The notes below the pieces were generated by a model. The model did not search any database, was not told the DNA's origin, and saw only the letters and a list, made by a program, of their open reading frames with translations. From positions 124,001-188,000 of the forward strand of contig JALIRH010000143.1 in NCBI GenBank assembly GCA_023055505.1: a DNA stretch of 64,000 nt, written 5' to 3'. This DNA comes from Callipepla californica brunnescens (lineage: Eukaryota; Chordata; Aves; Galliformes; Odontophoridae). This document shows positions 1 through 13,260 of this stretch, in pieces. Made by a program: the position numbers and the translations under genes. Positions within the stretch are counted from its first letter, which is position 1. The number at the start of each line of letters is the position of its first letter.

Positions 1-3000
1 AATAAGGCTGTAGGAATCAATGGGGCCAAAGAACTCAATAAGGCTGTAGGAATCAATCGGGCCATAGGGATAAATGGGGACACAGCGATCAATGGGGCCA
101 TAGGAATCAATGGGGACAGAGAACTCAATGGGGCAAGAGAACTCAATGGGGCCATAGGAATCAATTGGGCCAGAGAACTCAATGGGGCCATAGGGATCAA
201 TGGGGCCATAGGGATCAATGGGGCCGTTGGAATCAATGGGGCCGTTGGAATCAATGGGACCATAGGGATCAATGGGGCCATAGGAATCAAGGGGCCATAG
301 GGATCAATGGGACCATAGGAATCAATGCGGCCATAGAACTCAACTGGGCCATAGGGATCAAAGGGGCCATAGAACGCAATGGGGCCATTGGGATCAATGG
401 GACCATAGGAATCAGTGGGGCCATAGAACTCAGTGGGGCCATAGGGATCAATGGGGCCATAGGAATCTATGGGGCCATAGGGATCAATGGGGCCACAGGA
501 ATCAATGGGGCCATAGGAATCAACGGAACAATTGGGATCAATGGGGGCATTCTCATCAATGGGGCCTTAGGAATCAATGGGGTTATAGGGATCAATGGAG
601 CCATAGGGATCAATGGGGCCAGAGGAATCAATGGGACCATAGGAATCAATGGGGCCATAGTCATCAATGGGGCCATAGAACTCAATGTGGCCACAGGAAT
701 CAATGGGGCCATAGGAATCAATGGGGCCATAGGGATCAATGGGGCCATAGAACGCAATGGGGCCATTGGGATCAATGGGACCATAGGAATCAGTGGGGCC
801 ATAGAACTCAGTGGTGCCATAGGGATCAATGGGGCCACAGGAATGTATGGGGCCACAGGGATCAATGGGGCCACAGGAATCAATGGGGCCATAGGAATCA
901 ACGGGACAATTGGGATCAATGGGGCCATACTCATCAATGGGGCCTTAGGAATCAATGGGGCCATAGGGATCAATGGGGCCATAGGGATCAATGGGGCCAC
1001 TGGAATCAGTGAGGCCATTGGAATTAATGGGGCCATAGGGATCAATGGAGCCATAGAACTCAATGGGGCTGAAGGAATCAATGGGGCCATAGGGATAAAT
1101 GTGGCCACAGCGATCAATGGGGCCATAGGAATCAATGGGGCCAGAGAACTCAATGGGGCAAGAGAACTCCATGGGGCCATAGGAATCTGTGGGGCCATAG
1201 GTATCAATGGGGCCATAGGAATCAATGGGGCCAGAGAACTCAATGGGGCCGTTGGAATCAATGGGGCCGTAGGAATCAATGGGGCCATAGAAATCCATGG
1301 GGCCATAGGAATCAGTGGGGCCATAGGGATCAATGGGGCCATAGGAATCAGTGGGGCCATAGGAATCAATGGGGCCATAGGAATCAATGGGGCCATAGGC
1401 ATCGATGGGACCATAGGGAACGATGGGACCATAGGAATCAATGGGGCCATAGGGATCAATGGGGCCATAGGAATCAATGGGGCCATAGGAATCAAAGGGA
1501 CAATAGGGATCAATGGGGCCATAGACATCAATGGGGCCTTAGGAATCAATGGGGCCATAGGGATCAATGGGGCTTTAGGGATCAATGGGGCCACAAGAAT
1601 CAATGGGACCATTGGAATTAATGGGGCCATAGGAAATCAATGGGGCCATAGGGATAAATGGGGCCATAGGAATCAATGTGGCCATAGGAAACAATGGGGC
1701 CATGGGGATCAATGGGGCCATAGGGATCAATGGGTCCATAGGAATCAAGGGGGCAACAGGGATCAATGGGGCAAGAGCGATCAATGGTGTCATAGGTATC
1801 AATGGGGCCACAGGAATCAATGGGGCCATAGGGATCAATGGGGCCACAGGAATCAATGGAGCCATAGAACTCAATGGGGCCAAAGGGATTCATGGGGCCA
1901 TAGAACTCAGTGAGGCCATAGGGATCAATGGGGCCATAGGTATCAATGGGGTCATAGGGATCAATGGGGCCATATAAATCAATGGGGCCATAGGGATCAA
2001 TGGGGCCGTAGGAATCAATGGGGCCATAGGAATCAATGGGGCCATGGGGATCAATGGGGCCATAGGGATCAATGTGGTCTCAGGAATCAAGGGGGCCATA
2101 GGGATCAATGGGGCAAGAGCGATCAATGGAGTCATATGTATCAATGGGGCCACAGGAATCAATGGGACCATAGGAATCAATGGGGCCATAGAGATCACTG
2201 TGGCCATAGGGATCAATGGGGCCATAGGGATCAATGGGGCCACTGGAATCAATGGGGCCATAGGAATCAATGGGGCAAGAACGATCAATGTGGCCATAGT
2301 CATCAATGTGGCCATGGGAATCAATGGGGCCATAGGGATCAATGGGGCCATGGGGATCAATTGGGCCACAAAAATCAATGGGACCATAGGAATCAATGGG
2401 GCCATAGGGATCAATGGGGCCATAGGGATCAATGGGGCCACCGGAATCAATGAGGCAATTGGAATTAATGGGGCCATAGGGATCAATGGAGCCATAGAAC
2501 TCAGTAAGGCTGTAGGAATCAATGGGGCCATAGGGATAAATGTGGCCACAGCGATCAATGGGGCCATTAGAATCAATGGGGCCGAGAACTCAATGGGGCA
2601 AGAGAACTCAATGGGGCCATAGGAATCTGTGGGGCCATAGGTATCAATGGGGCCATAGGAATCAATGGGGCCATAGGGATCAATAGGGCCATAGGAATCA
2701 ATGGGGCCATAGAAATCAATGGGGCCATAGGAATCAGTGGGGCCATAGGGATCAATGGGGCCATAGGAATCAGTGGGGCCATAGGAATCAATGGGGCCAT
2801 AGGAATCAATGGGACGATAGGAATCAATGGGGCCATAGGAATCAATGGGGCCATAGGGATCAATGGGACCATAGGAATCAATGCGGCCATAGAACTCAGT
2901 GGGGCCATAGGGATCAATGGGGCCACAGGAATCAATGGGGCCATAGGGATCAATGGGGGCACAGGAATCAATGGGGCCATAGGGATCAATGGGGCCATAG

Positions 3001-5038
3001 GGATCAGTATGGCCATAGGGATCAATGGGGCCATAAGAATCAATGGGGCCATAGGAATCAATGGGGCCATAGAATTCAATGGGGCAAGAGAACTCAATGG
3101 GGCCTTAGGGATCGATGGGACCATAGGAATCAATGGGGCCATAGAACTCAATAGGGCCATAGGAATCAATGAAGCCATAGGAATCAATGGGGCCATAGGA
3201 ATCAATGGGACGATAGGAATCAATGGGGCCATAGGAATCAATGGGGCCTTAGGAATCAATGGGGCCATAGGAATCAATGCGGCCATAGAACTCAGTGGGG
3301 CCATAGGGATCAATGGGGCCACAGGAATCAATGGGGCCATAGGGATCAATGGGGGCACAGGAATCAATGGGGCCATAGGGATCAATGGGGCCATAGGGAT
3401 CAGTATGGCCATAGGGATCAATGGGGCCATAAGAATCAATGGGGCCATAGGAATCAATGGGGCCATAGAATTCAATGGGGCAAGAGAACTCAATGGGGCC
3501 TTAGGGATCGATGGGACCATAGGAATCAATGGGGCCATAGAACTCAATAGGGCCATAGGAATCAATGAAGCCATAGGAATCAATGGGGCCATAGGAATCA
3601 ATGGGACCATAGGAATCAATGGGGCCATAGTCATCAATGGGGCCTTAGGAATCAATGGGGCCATAGGGATCAATGGGGCCACAGGAATCATTGGGAACAT
3701 AGGAATCAATGGGGCGATAGGAATCAATGGAGCCATAGAACTCAATGGGGCCAAAGGGATTCATGGGGCCATAGAACTCAGTGGGGCCATAGGGATCAAT
3801 GGGGCCATAGGAATCAATGGGGCCATAGGGATCAATGGGGCCATAGGAATCAATGGGGCCATAGGGATCAATGGGGCCATAGGGATCAATGGGGCCGTAG
3901 GAATCAATGGGGCCATAGGAATCAATGGGGCCATGGGGATCAATGGGGCCATAGGGATCAATGGGGTCACAGGAATCAAGGGGGCCATAGGGATCAATGG
4001 GGCAAGAGCGATCAATGGAGTCATAGGTATCAATGGGGCCACAGGAATCAATGGGACCATAGGAATCAATGGGGCCATAGAGATCACTGTGGCCATAGGG
4101 ATCAATGGGGCCATAGGGATCAATGGGACCATAGGAATCAATGGGGCCATAGGAATCAATGGGGCCATAGGGATCAATGGGGCCATAGGGATCAATGGGG
4201 CCATAGAACTCATTGGGGCCTTTGGGATCAATGGGACCATAGGAATCAATGTCGCCATAGAACTCAGTGGGGCCATAGAACTCAATGGGGCCACAGGGAT
4301 CAATGGAACCATTGGGATCAATGGGGCAAGAGCGATCAATGGAGTCATAGGTATCAATTGGGCCTCAGGAATCAATGGGGCCATAGGAATCAATGGGGCC
4401 ATAGGGATCAATGGGGCCATAGGAATCAGTGGGTCCATAGGAATGAATGGGGCCAAAGGGATCAATGGGGCCATAGGTATCAATGGGGCCATAGGGATCA
4501 ATGGGGCCATACGGATCAATGGGGCCATATGGATCAATGGGGCCACAGCGATCAATGGGACCATAGGAATCAATGTGGCCATAGGAATCAATAGGGCCAT
4601 AGGGATCAATGGGGCCATAGTGATCAATGGGGCCATAGGAATCAATGGGGCCATAGGGATCAATGGGGCCATAGGAATCTGTGTGGCCATAAAACTCAGT
4701 GGGGCCATAGGGATCAATGGGGCCACAAGAATCAATGCGACATAGGGATCAATGGGGCCACAGGGATCAATGGGGCCACAGGAATCAATGGGACCATAAG
4801 AATCAATGGGAGCAGAGGAATTAATGGTGCCATAGGAATCAGTGGGGCCATATGGATCAATGGGGCCATAGGAATCAATGGGGCCATAGATCTCAATGGG
4901 GCCGCAGGAATCAATGGGGCCACAGCGATCAATGGAGCCATAGGGATCAGTGGGACCATAGGAATCAATGGGGCCATAGGGATCAATGGGGCCATAGTAA
5001 TCAATGGGACGATAGGAATCAATGGAGCCATAGAACTC
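1..5038. repeat. 18-bp minisatellite array (about 280 units)
   Basis: The whole stretch is a tandem array whose commonest unit is GGGGCCATAGGAATCAAT, with recurrent variants such as CATAGAACTC, AAGAGCGATC and CCACAGG. The period of 18 is a multiple of 3 and the unit carries no stop in several frames. Both strands therefore show spurious frames of several hundred codons, reading as GAIGIN-type repeats on the plus strand and MAPLIP-type repeats on the minus strand. The start lies outside the window and the right end is cut exactly by an LTR at 5039. Local blocks are duplicated: positions 371 and 749 begin matching blocks 378 bp (21 units) apart, and a block near 2191 recurs near 4080. I see no promoter, splice signals or non-repeat coding sequence. 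Confidence 0.97.
2812..3603. repeat. 396-bp higher-order duplication within the minisatellite
   Basis: Two adjacent copies of a 396-bp block (22 units of 18 bp) lie at about 2812-3207 and 3208-3603. Marker variants recur at exactly this spacing: the CAGTATGGCC variant starts at 3005 and again at 3401, and the AATGCGGCC, AGAATTCAATG and TTAGGGATCGATG variants show the same offset. The copies differ at only a few bases, so the duplication is recent compared with divergence among the 18-bp units. Unequal exchange or replication slippage by whole units would explain it. Confidence 0.9.
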
Positions 5039-5626
5039 TGTCATGGTTTTATGATTTTTGGTACTGGTATTCCGCATCATAACATCATGTAGTGCATTGA
5101 GAGTTGGAGAGTTAACACTCCAGCCCCATGGTTCATTGATAATTCCAGGTATACCTGTCTCAGAAGAGAAGAAGAACTCCATTCCCCAGAGGACTTTGCG
5201 ATGCTTTGTATTTTACGTGTTTTCCGCTCTGAGGGAACAGATAAAAACCCTCAGCGGTCACGGGACGCTCTCTTTCCTTTGGCATCGACTCAGCAGTGGG
5301 TGCTCGCTGCCGTCTCGCCTTCAGCGTTAGCGTAAGGCCTTCGGTTTATCGGACACTCTCTCTTGCTCATTTTATTTGATTCATTAGCCTCAATTCCAAT
5401 TATTTTGTATTATACTGTGTTATTTTACTTTCTGATATCTTATTTAGTAAATCAGCTTTCCTCCTCAGATCGTTGCCGCTGTTTTGTTTCTGGGCCCATC
5501 TCCCTTTTCCCTTTTCCCTTTTCCCTTTTCCCTTTTTCCTTGCCCTTTCCTGGGGTGTGGGTCCGTGGGTCCCCCGCACCAATCGTCACGGAACCGGGCC
5601 GATCCAGCTCGGTAAACCGTTTGACA
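5039..5626 (+). mobile_element. Solo LTR of an avian ERVL-like family
   Basis: The element starts TGTCATGG and ends TTTGACA, the TG...CA ends of an LTR. It is clearly homologous along its length to the solo LTR at 30198-30769 and, in reverse orientation, to the LTRs of the provirus at 37547-43913. It has a TATA-like GATAAAAA before the AGCGGTCACGGGA segment and a CCCTTTT microsatellite in its 3' half. No internal retroviral sequence is attached. The five bases on the left (AACTC) and on the right (TAAAC) do not match, so no target-site duplication is visible, unlike the copy at 30 kb. The left end abuts the minisatellite directly. Confidence 0.88.
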
Positions 5627-8600
5627 TAAACTTTTCTTCTTGTTCAGAACTTTTTATGTTTCTGTTCTAACTCCCTGCTGACAAGCTTATATTGGAGAAA
5701 ATACCCAGTAAAAATGGGTTATTAATAATTTATGAAGAGAATTTTCCTGACATTCCTATTGGAGAATGTAGAGACTCCTATAAAGTGTTTTTTTTTTCTT
5801 CATCACTATATTGAAAAGGTAATCAGATATTCTCAGCCTAATGTGTAAAAGGGTCAAATGCAATGGAGGTTTTTTTTTTTATTTAATTTTTCGGAATAAT
5901 TCAAATTGTCACTTCTACACGTTCTAAACCATTTAAACAAGATGTGTTTCCCCATTAACAAAGCAATTTATCCCATAAAATAGAAACAGGGAGAAGTAGG
6001 GGAATATTTCACTAATTCCTTTTTTTGTTGTCAGAATTCTTTGAAAATCCACTTTAATGTTTTTAAAATTACACCTTCTGAACAGCAGTGCATCAGTACC
6101 ACTGACAGCTGGATGCACAAAGGACAACCACAGAACAGGATGTTTTGCAGGTGAGAGAAAAGCTACTTTTATGTGAAAAATGTTCCTTTTTCTTCACAGT
6201 GAAACGAACTTATTTAGCAGGCATGATCCCAAGTCAAATTAGAAAACTCCACCTTGTTGCTAAATCTAAATGCAAATTTTCCAACCAGATACTTCATGAA
6301 TATTCAAAAATAGCCAGGTTCTTCCAAGTCTGTTTTTTCCATCCTAGTCCTCTGTGAAATGTGATAGTTTCTTCCCTGATTGGCCACGATTTGTCATACC
6401 CTAAGGCTAGATATAGCAAAGGCAGACATGGTATGCCCAGCATAGGCAGGATTGGCAGCTTTGGTAGATAACAGATGTATATCCATCACAGAGACAGTGA
6501 AATAGTACTCCTCTGCCTACACTGCATGTCACTTTAAAAATAATCAAAAAGAATACTGAGCATCTGACTAACCTTCAGTGAACTGCCTAAATCCAAATTA
6601 TGAAATTTAGCTTGTTGCTGAATGAAACTGTGTTGTTAATGAAACTGTGTCATCCTATCCGGGGAAGTCAGTGGTTGCTGATGATCTGAAATGTGCTTGG
6701 ATGGAATTAATTTGCTGCTTTTCTCTTTTCCCTACCAAAATCTTGCATGGATGCCTGTTTTTCCACAGTTTCAGATCCGTGTCCACTCAGGTCTTTCTTG
6801 TGATTCTACAGATCTTTCCAGCCATAACTGACAATAAAATATGAGAATCCCCTTCCCCAGTTTACGTCAGATTACTGACTTATATAACCAGTGACTTAAA
6901 CGTTATCTTCTATCAGTACAGGCAGGACAGGCTCAAGATTTGTGATTTTCAAGAGGAATAAGCATCACTGAGAGAATTCCACATTTTGTTGAACCATATT
7001 CAAACTAAGTCATCTTATGCATGAATCTGAGCCTGGTTTTACTCTCTTTACTGATCTGCTCACAAACTATTAGGATCAACTTTTATTTGCCTCAGTGATC
7101 CCCTCTATTCTTTCTCATCTACCCAGTCTCCCCATTGGGCCCAAATAGCCACCAGTATGCTCAAATATTTACTTAATTCACAGATACTACAGGTACTTGA
7201 CAGAATCCGAGTGCTGTGCAGAAGCGAAACTTCTGAAAAGTATAAACAAACACAGTCTGCACACTTAATTGAAATTTAAAAACTTCTGCCAGTACCAACA
7301 GAGTGTGTAAGATTCTTCTAAATTGCTGTTCAATTTCTGTGGTCAATCAACAAATGAAAGCTCTGTATTTTCCCACTTTGCATTGGCTGTGGAGTGAGTT
7401 TTCTGCAACTCAATTCTTATTGTTCCTGATGTACAGAGGAATTATTTCTCTAGCATTGTTTTCTATATGACAGCAACTTTCCTAATGCTGTCAGCCATAG
7501 AGTATCTGGCCTTTTGCATTTTTCCCTGTGCTTTATTAAGAGTTTCCATTTCTGCTGAAAGGAGCCACCTCTTCCACAGGGCTTTGAACTCTTGATAGGA
7601 TCTTGTGTCAGTGTGTTATCTAATGCACCTTTCCAGAAAGTATGCATTTTCCACTGTGCTAGTTATCTTCATGTGTAATATGCAGTCTTTCAGGATGGTT
7701 ACAAAGTCATAAACAAGTCAAACATGATCTGTCGATCTTTGATTTCTCTGTCTTTTTGCTCTATTCTGTTAATGCACATTTCCACGTGATATCACCCTGT
7801 GTCAAGGTACAGAGAGCCTTTCAGAAAACGTATTCTAAGAGTTAATGATCTTGATCACATCATGATTGCTCTAACGGCCCTTAAACTTAAGAGTGAGTAG
7901 CACAGTAGATTCTCATAAGAGAATCTTCTGAAATGTCCCGTGCTGGTTAACGTTAGAAGAGATAACACTGAAGATCTGTGGTTTTGTATTTTTATGGAAG
8001 ATAAAAGACACAGTGGTATGGGAGGGGGAAGGAACATCTCCAGGACAGAACTTGCACAGCATGCCTTGGGAAAATCCATTTGGGATCTGCCCAATGCCAC
8101 ATGAAAGCAAGGCTCCCAGCACCTGAAAGGACTTAAGATTGACTCACTATTTATTGTTCTCTTTTTATGCCATCTTATTAAAACTGCTGTTTTATTACTC
8201 CATTTTTTTGTTTACCCTTCATTATTGATATACCGAAAGAACCATGCACTGCGCCTGCTGCCCCACTTTCTCAGTGTAAAACATCTAGCTCATATTGTAT
8301 TTCTGCTCCCGGGTTGGCCACCATTCTGCTGAAGGAAAACTTTGGTGAGGATATAGCACAGAGAATGTGTGTTACATTTTGTTTTGTATTTGCTCTACAT
8401 GTGGCAAAAATAAAACCTCTCTTGGCCATTGTCACCATATATGCAAGTTCATATAATGTGATTAATTCTAAGCCTCAGATTAGCATTCAATCCCACTGTC
8501 TTCAGACAATGACAGAAAAGTCAAAATTCAGATCCCTTGCTAATCCAGTGTAGCACTAAGTGAGAACAGGAGGCTTTGTATATCAGTCTTCCAGTTTTAG

Positions 8601-9230
8601 TGCAGTTAAAGGTCTGAAATTACTCTCAGCTACTCATAAGTGGTGACAATTTATTAGTTCCCACTCCTTCTGATATCTTAAGGTTCTCTTTTCAACTATA
8701 GAGATCCTTCAGTGAGTCTACTTCACATTTGGCTGGAAGCAAATGGACTTGCCTTATTTAACCTTATTAACCATTTGATAGTAAAACTTGCACACCAGTG
8801 ACTGGGGAAGATAGGTTCTCTCCCTGCAAAGGTGAGCAACACAATGCTCTGTAACATCTGAAGCAATAGTTCCTATACATTTTTGCTTTCTCTAGTTCCT
8901 TCCCTTGCTGCTTGGCTAGGGCAGACACTGTTAACTGTAAACAAAAGACTCTGGGTTTTATTCAGTGCTCTTCCTGAAGAACCAGAAATTCCTGGCAGTG
9001 AATGCCAGAGTCCCATGTTCTTGAATTCCATAACTGGTCTTTTGAGGTAAATGCTGCGGTTAATAACCGGTTGGTGTTGTTTTAGACCACAAGAAAATCT
9101 CACTGAGTTGATTGCATCCCAAATTTGAGTTCATTAAGATTGGTGCTTCTTTAAGCTGAATGGTCTGATGCTGGTTTAATAGTCTTTATTTCCTAAAGCA
9201 TGTAAAAACATGTCCGTATAATATGGTTTT
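5627..9230. other. Intergenic DNA, no gene seen
   Basis: This is AT-rich unique-looking sequence with short frames only. I see no splice-supported exons, no RNA gene and no repeat that I can name. Short T tracts occur near 5786 and 5870. Confidence 0.6.
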
Positions 9231-11175
9231 AGAATCATAGAATCATTTGAGTTGGGAAGAACCTTCACAGGTTACCTAATTCACCTTCCCTGCAATGAAT
9301 AGGAAAATCTACAGCTAGCTCAGGTTTCTCAGAGCCCATCCAGCCTGAATATGTCCAGGGATGGGGTATCCACCACCTCTCTGGACAACCTGTCCCAGTG
9401 CCTCATCACACCTATTGTAAAAAATGTCTTCCTTATATCCACTTTAAATCTTCCCTTCTTTTGTTTGAAAGCATTTCCCCTTGTTCTATTACAACAGACC
9501 CTGCTATAGAGTCTGCCCCCTTCCTTTTGATAGCTTTCCTTTAGATATTATCAGGTCCCCCTGGAGCCTTCTCTTCTCCAGCTTCAGCAGCCCCAGGTCT
9601 CTCAGCCTGTCCTCACAGTGGAGGTGTTCCATCCCTGGGATCATTTTTGTGACCTTCCTCTGGATGTGCTCCAACAGGTTCACGTCTCCTGTACTGAGGA
9701 CTCCATATCTAGATGAAGTTCTCCAGGTGAGTTCTCACCAGTGCAGAGGAGAGGGGCAGGATGACTTCCCTTGCTCTGCTGGCCACACTTCTTTCGATGC
9801 AGCCCAGGGTATGGCTGGAATTCTGGGTTCTGGCTTATGTCCAGCTTCCATCCACCAGTACTGTTAGGTCCTTTTTAGTAGGGCTGTGCTCTATTTTCAT
9901 AACCACCATCTTATACTGATAGTGGGAGTTGCTGTGATACAGGTGTAGACCTTGCACTTGGATTTCTTGAACCTCAGGAGGTTTACCTCAACCCTCTGCT
10001 TGAGCCTCTCTAAGTCTCTCTGATTGGCATTCTATCTCCTGGGTGTGTCAGCTGTACCACATATCTTGACATCATCTGTAAACTTGCTGAGGGTGCATTC
10101 TGTCCTCTGTCAGTGTCAATGATGAAGAGTTAAAGACTGCCGGTCCCAGTGCTGACCATCTGTGCTGACCATTCCCCCTGTACTCAGCTCTGGTGCGGCC
10201 GCACCTCGAGTACTGCGTTCAGTTTTGGGCCCCTCACTACAAGAGAGACATCGAGGCCCTGGAGCGTGTTCAGAGAAGGGCAACAGAACTGGTGAGGGGT
10301 CTGGAGCACAAGTCTTACGAGGAGCGGCTGAGGGAGCTGGGATTGTTTAGCCTGGAGAAAAGGAGGCTCAGAGGAGACCTCATCGCACTCTACCACTTCC
10401 TGAAGGGAGGCTGTGGTGAGGAGGGGGTCGGCCTCTTCTCCCAGATAACTAATGACAGGACGAGAGGGAATGGCCACAAGTTGCGCTGGGGAAGATTTAG
10501 ATTAGATTTGAGGAAAAATTTTTTCTCTGAAAGAGTGGTCCGGCACTGGAATGGCCTGCCTAGGGAGGGGGTTGAGGCACCGTCCCTAGCGCTGTTCAAG
10601 AAGCGTTTGGATGAGGTGCTGAGGGATTTGATTTAGGAGCTTGGTGGGTAGGGATGGTGGTGGGAGGATGGTTGGACTAGATGATCTTGTAGGTCCTTTC
10701 CAAGCTTATGAATCTATGAATCATCCTCTGGGTAATACCTCGTAATCAGCTCCCCATCCCTCCTGTCCAATCCAAGTCTTTCCAGTTTGGAGAGAAGATC
10801 TTATGGGGGACCATGTCAAAGGCATTACTGAAGTCCAGACAGATGTATCAGTGGCTCTTCCCTTGTCCACTGATGCATATACACCACCACAAAAAGCAAC
10901 GAGGTTGGTCAGACAGGACCTGCCCTTGGTGAAGTCATGCTGGTTATCCTATGTCATGTCCCTCTCTTTCATGTGCCTTAGTGTAGCTTCCAGAAGGGTC
11001 TGCTCCATGATCTTCCCCAGCACAGAGGTGAGGCTGACATCATTCAGTACACTTGCGCTGGTGAGAAACAGGTCCAGTACTGTATATCCCCTGGAGGGCC
11101 TGTCTATTACCTGATTCAGAAGTTATCCTTGACACATTCTATGAGCCTCTTCTGTTCCACCAGCTGGGCAGTCTG
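9231..11175 (-). mobile_element. CR1 LINE, minus strand, split by a second CR1
   Basis: The left end carries the reverse complement of the avian CR1 3' terminus (AGAATCATAGAATCATTTGAG, then the TTGGGAAGAACC type motif). The sequence continues through the antisense 3' part of the CR1 reverse transcriptase frame to about 10165. It resumes at about 10727 (ATCATCCTCTGGGTAATACC) and runs to about 11175. Between these points lies a CR1 in the opposite orientation, so this copy was already present when the second arrived. It is degenerate, with many stops, and 5' truncated as is usual for CR1. Confidence 0.88.
10176..10726 (+). mobile_element. CR1 LINE 3' fragment inserted into an older CR1
   Basis: This is a sense-strand CR1 fragment. 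A stop-free frame at 10193-10636 encodes the CR1 ORF2 C-terminal region, with the familiar [24 protein letters not shown] and [13 protein letters not shown] segments over 147 residues. The 3' end has the GTTGGACTAGATGATCTT motif and finishes with the short ATGAATCTATGAATCAT repeat typical of CR1 tails. It is 5' truncated before the catalytic reverse transcriptase motifs, so it cannot move on its own. The open frame with no stop suggests it is considerably younger than its host element. Confidence 0.93.
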
Positions 11176-12554
11176 GCCTTGTGCAGTGGCCTTTTGTTGG
11201 AAGAACACTGATTAACCTAGTGAATTCATTGCTGTAACATGTTTTGTCCTGTTTCTTCAGGTTTACTGTCACGTTTTCCTTCCTCCTATGGTGGTATTGC
11301 AAAGTGTCTTGATCACGTAGTAGTCTAAATTTCTATCCTTTTCTTTAATCTTAGGAGCACATTTTGACCTCTGAATTCTTTCTCTTCCTTTGTTCTCCCC
11401 ATGGCTTCTCATTTGTATCATTGCACCAGATTGCCATGGCTCCACTGCCCCTTTTATGTTGTGAGGGAATAGCTCCTACTGTCCTTCCCTCCAAAAACAC
11501 TGGAGGCTGATGACTACAATTCATTTGCTAAACCATGCAGATGAATGAGAAAATTAACATACCTAATATTACTATATACATTTTCTAGTGAAAATGAGAG
11601 TTAACTAAAAAAATACTGAGTACAAAGTACAGACAGGAATATCTATATCTATCAGAAGAACGTTTCAGTGCAAACAATTCATATGCCACAACAAAAATCT
11701 GTATTTTGGTGTTAGTGATTACTCTGCCTGTGCAATACTGTACTAGATGTTGTCAGAACTAATGTTGTAAGAATTTAGTAGTAAACACATCTGTAGTGGT
11801 TTAGAGACTCGGCTGATGTCATGGAGTGTCACTGTCAGTGTTCAATCTGTGCAGAAACCATATACCCTTGTTTAGAATGGAAGATGTCAACAAATCTTGT
11901 TTCCTCTGCCTCCTTTTTTCTCTTTTTTCTTCTTTCCTCTTTTTTTTTTTTTTTTCTTCCCCAAGAGTTGTAAGGGAGAGGGCGAAGCTCAAGACAGAAC
12001 AGTGTGGAAGAACAGAGACTATTCTTTGCTTGCCTTAGCCTAGACTGATATGTATTATGAAAGGCATACAGAGGAAATAATCAAAATGTATCATAGCTGT
12101 TTTATCTTAGAACTAAAGCCTGGAAAAATAGTATTTGGCAATTTTGAGCTACTATTATTTAGTTCTCATTTCTTTCTGTCATTGGAAGGGTACACTGTAC
12201 CCTTCAGATACAGGAAAGTCTGAACCTTGTCATTCCTATTGTGGTATGAGCAGAAGCCTTTTTTAGATGAGTGCTGCATGGGAAAGCCAGTATACCAAGG
12301 CAAAACAAGGTCCTATTTGCATTGTAAGCACAAAAGTGCTCCAGTAGAGATGATGCATTGGCTTTTGTAATTCACTGGACTGCTGAGAGTTCTGGTTTGA
12401 AAACAATATAATTAGAAACAGCGAAGTATCTTCAAAACCTGAAATGCATCACTTCAATATGAACATACAGAGAGCCCCTGGATCAATTTAAAAAGAAGAT
12501 TAGGAAAGTGAAGCCATGCCTCACTACTGTTAGAATTCAATGAAAATGTGATAG
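11176..12554. other. Intergenic DNA, no gene seen
   Basis: Unique-looking sequence with short frames only. There is a T-rich tract near 11937-11955. I find nothing else to annotate. Confidence 0.55.
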
Positions 12555-13260
12555 ATAGAGCATGACCTGACTATAGGATATAGTTAGGCTTTCAAAAGGC
12601 TCCTGATACTGTTTCTCACAAGAGTCTTATCAGAGAATTGAAGAAATGAAAGACTAACAGTAAAATCCTGTGAGAGATTAAAAACTGGTAAAGAGATTGG
12701 AAATGAAGGCACAAACGGCCAATGACTGCTTCTGAAGAAGGTTAGCAAGAGAATGACTGTGGGGTCCATGTTAAGATTGCTGATGTTTGCTAATAATAAC
12801 TGGGAATGGAGTCTGAATACTGAGCTGGTAAAAAATACTGATGACTTAAATTTACGTAGGTTTCTTACAGATAGTGAAGAACTGGAGGATCTCTCAAGAG
12901 GTTCTAAGAAAACGAGTTTGGTGAGAAGCACTGACACATATAGACAACTGCAAAGCAGCAAACAATGGGAAGACTGTGGAGTGGTACAACAGCTTTGAGT
13001 TCAGAATGAATAACAATCTCAGCAGAACAGCCATCAAACATATCCACCAGGAAAATCCTCCTGTTGTGCCAGCAGAGGCTTTCAGGTCAGAGCATGTTCT
13101 GTCTTATGCAGCACAGGAGCACAGGAGCTGGAGAGTATGTAGAAAGGAGAGCAGATTCATGGATGCACAGAATAATTTTGGTTGGACAGAGTCTCCTGAA
13201 CTCAGGTCCAAACTCCCAGCGAAAGAAAGGCCAGCATAAATCTCCATTCCAGCATGAGCA
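12555..13260 (+). mobile_element. Ancient LINE (CR1/L3-like) remnant
   Basis: Conceptual translation near 12590-12640 gives a reading close to the LINE reverse transcriptase segment KAFDTVSHK (here KAPDTVSHKSLIREL). The following few hundred bases have the character of a heavily mutated LINE ORF2, with frames broken by stops and indels. Boundaries are approximate. It is much older than the CR1 copies elsewhere in the window. Confidence 0.4.

Noticed and set aside
165..5031. Long open frames of 100-580 codons on both strands
   Set aside because: All are translations of the 18-bp repeat. They occur in several frames on both strands and have no promoter, splice or family support.
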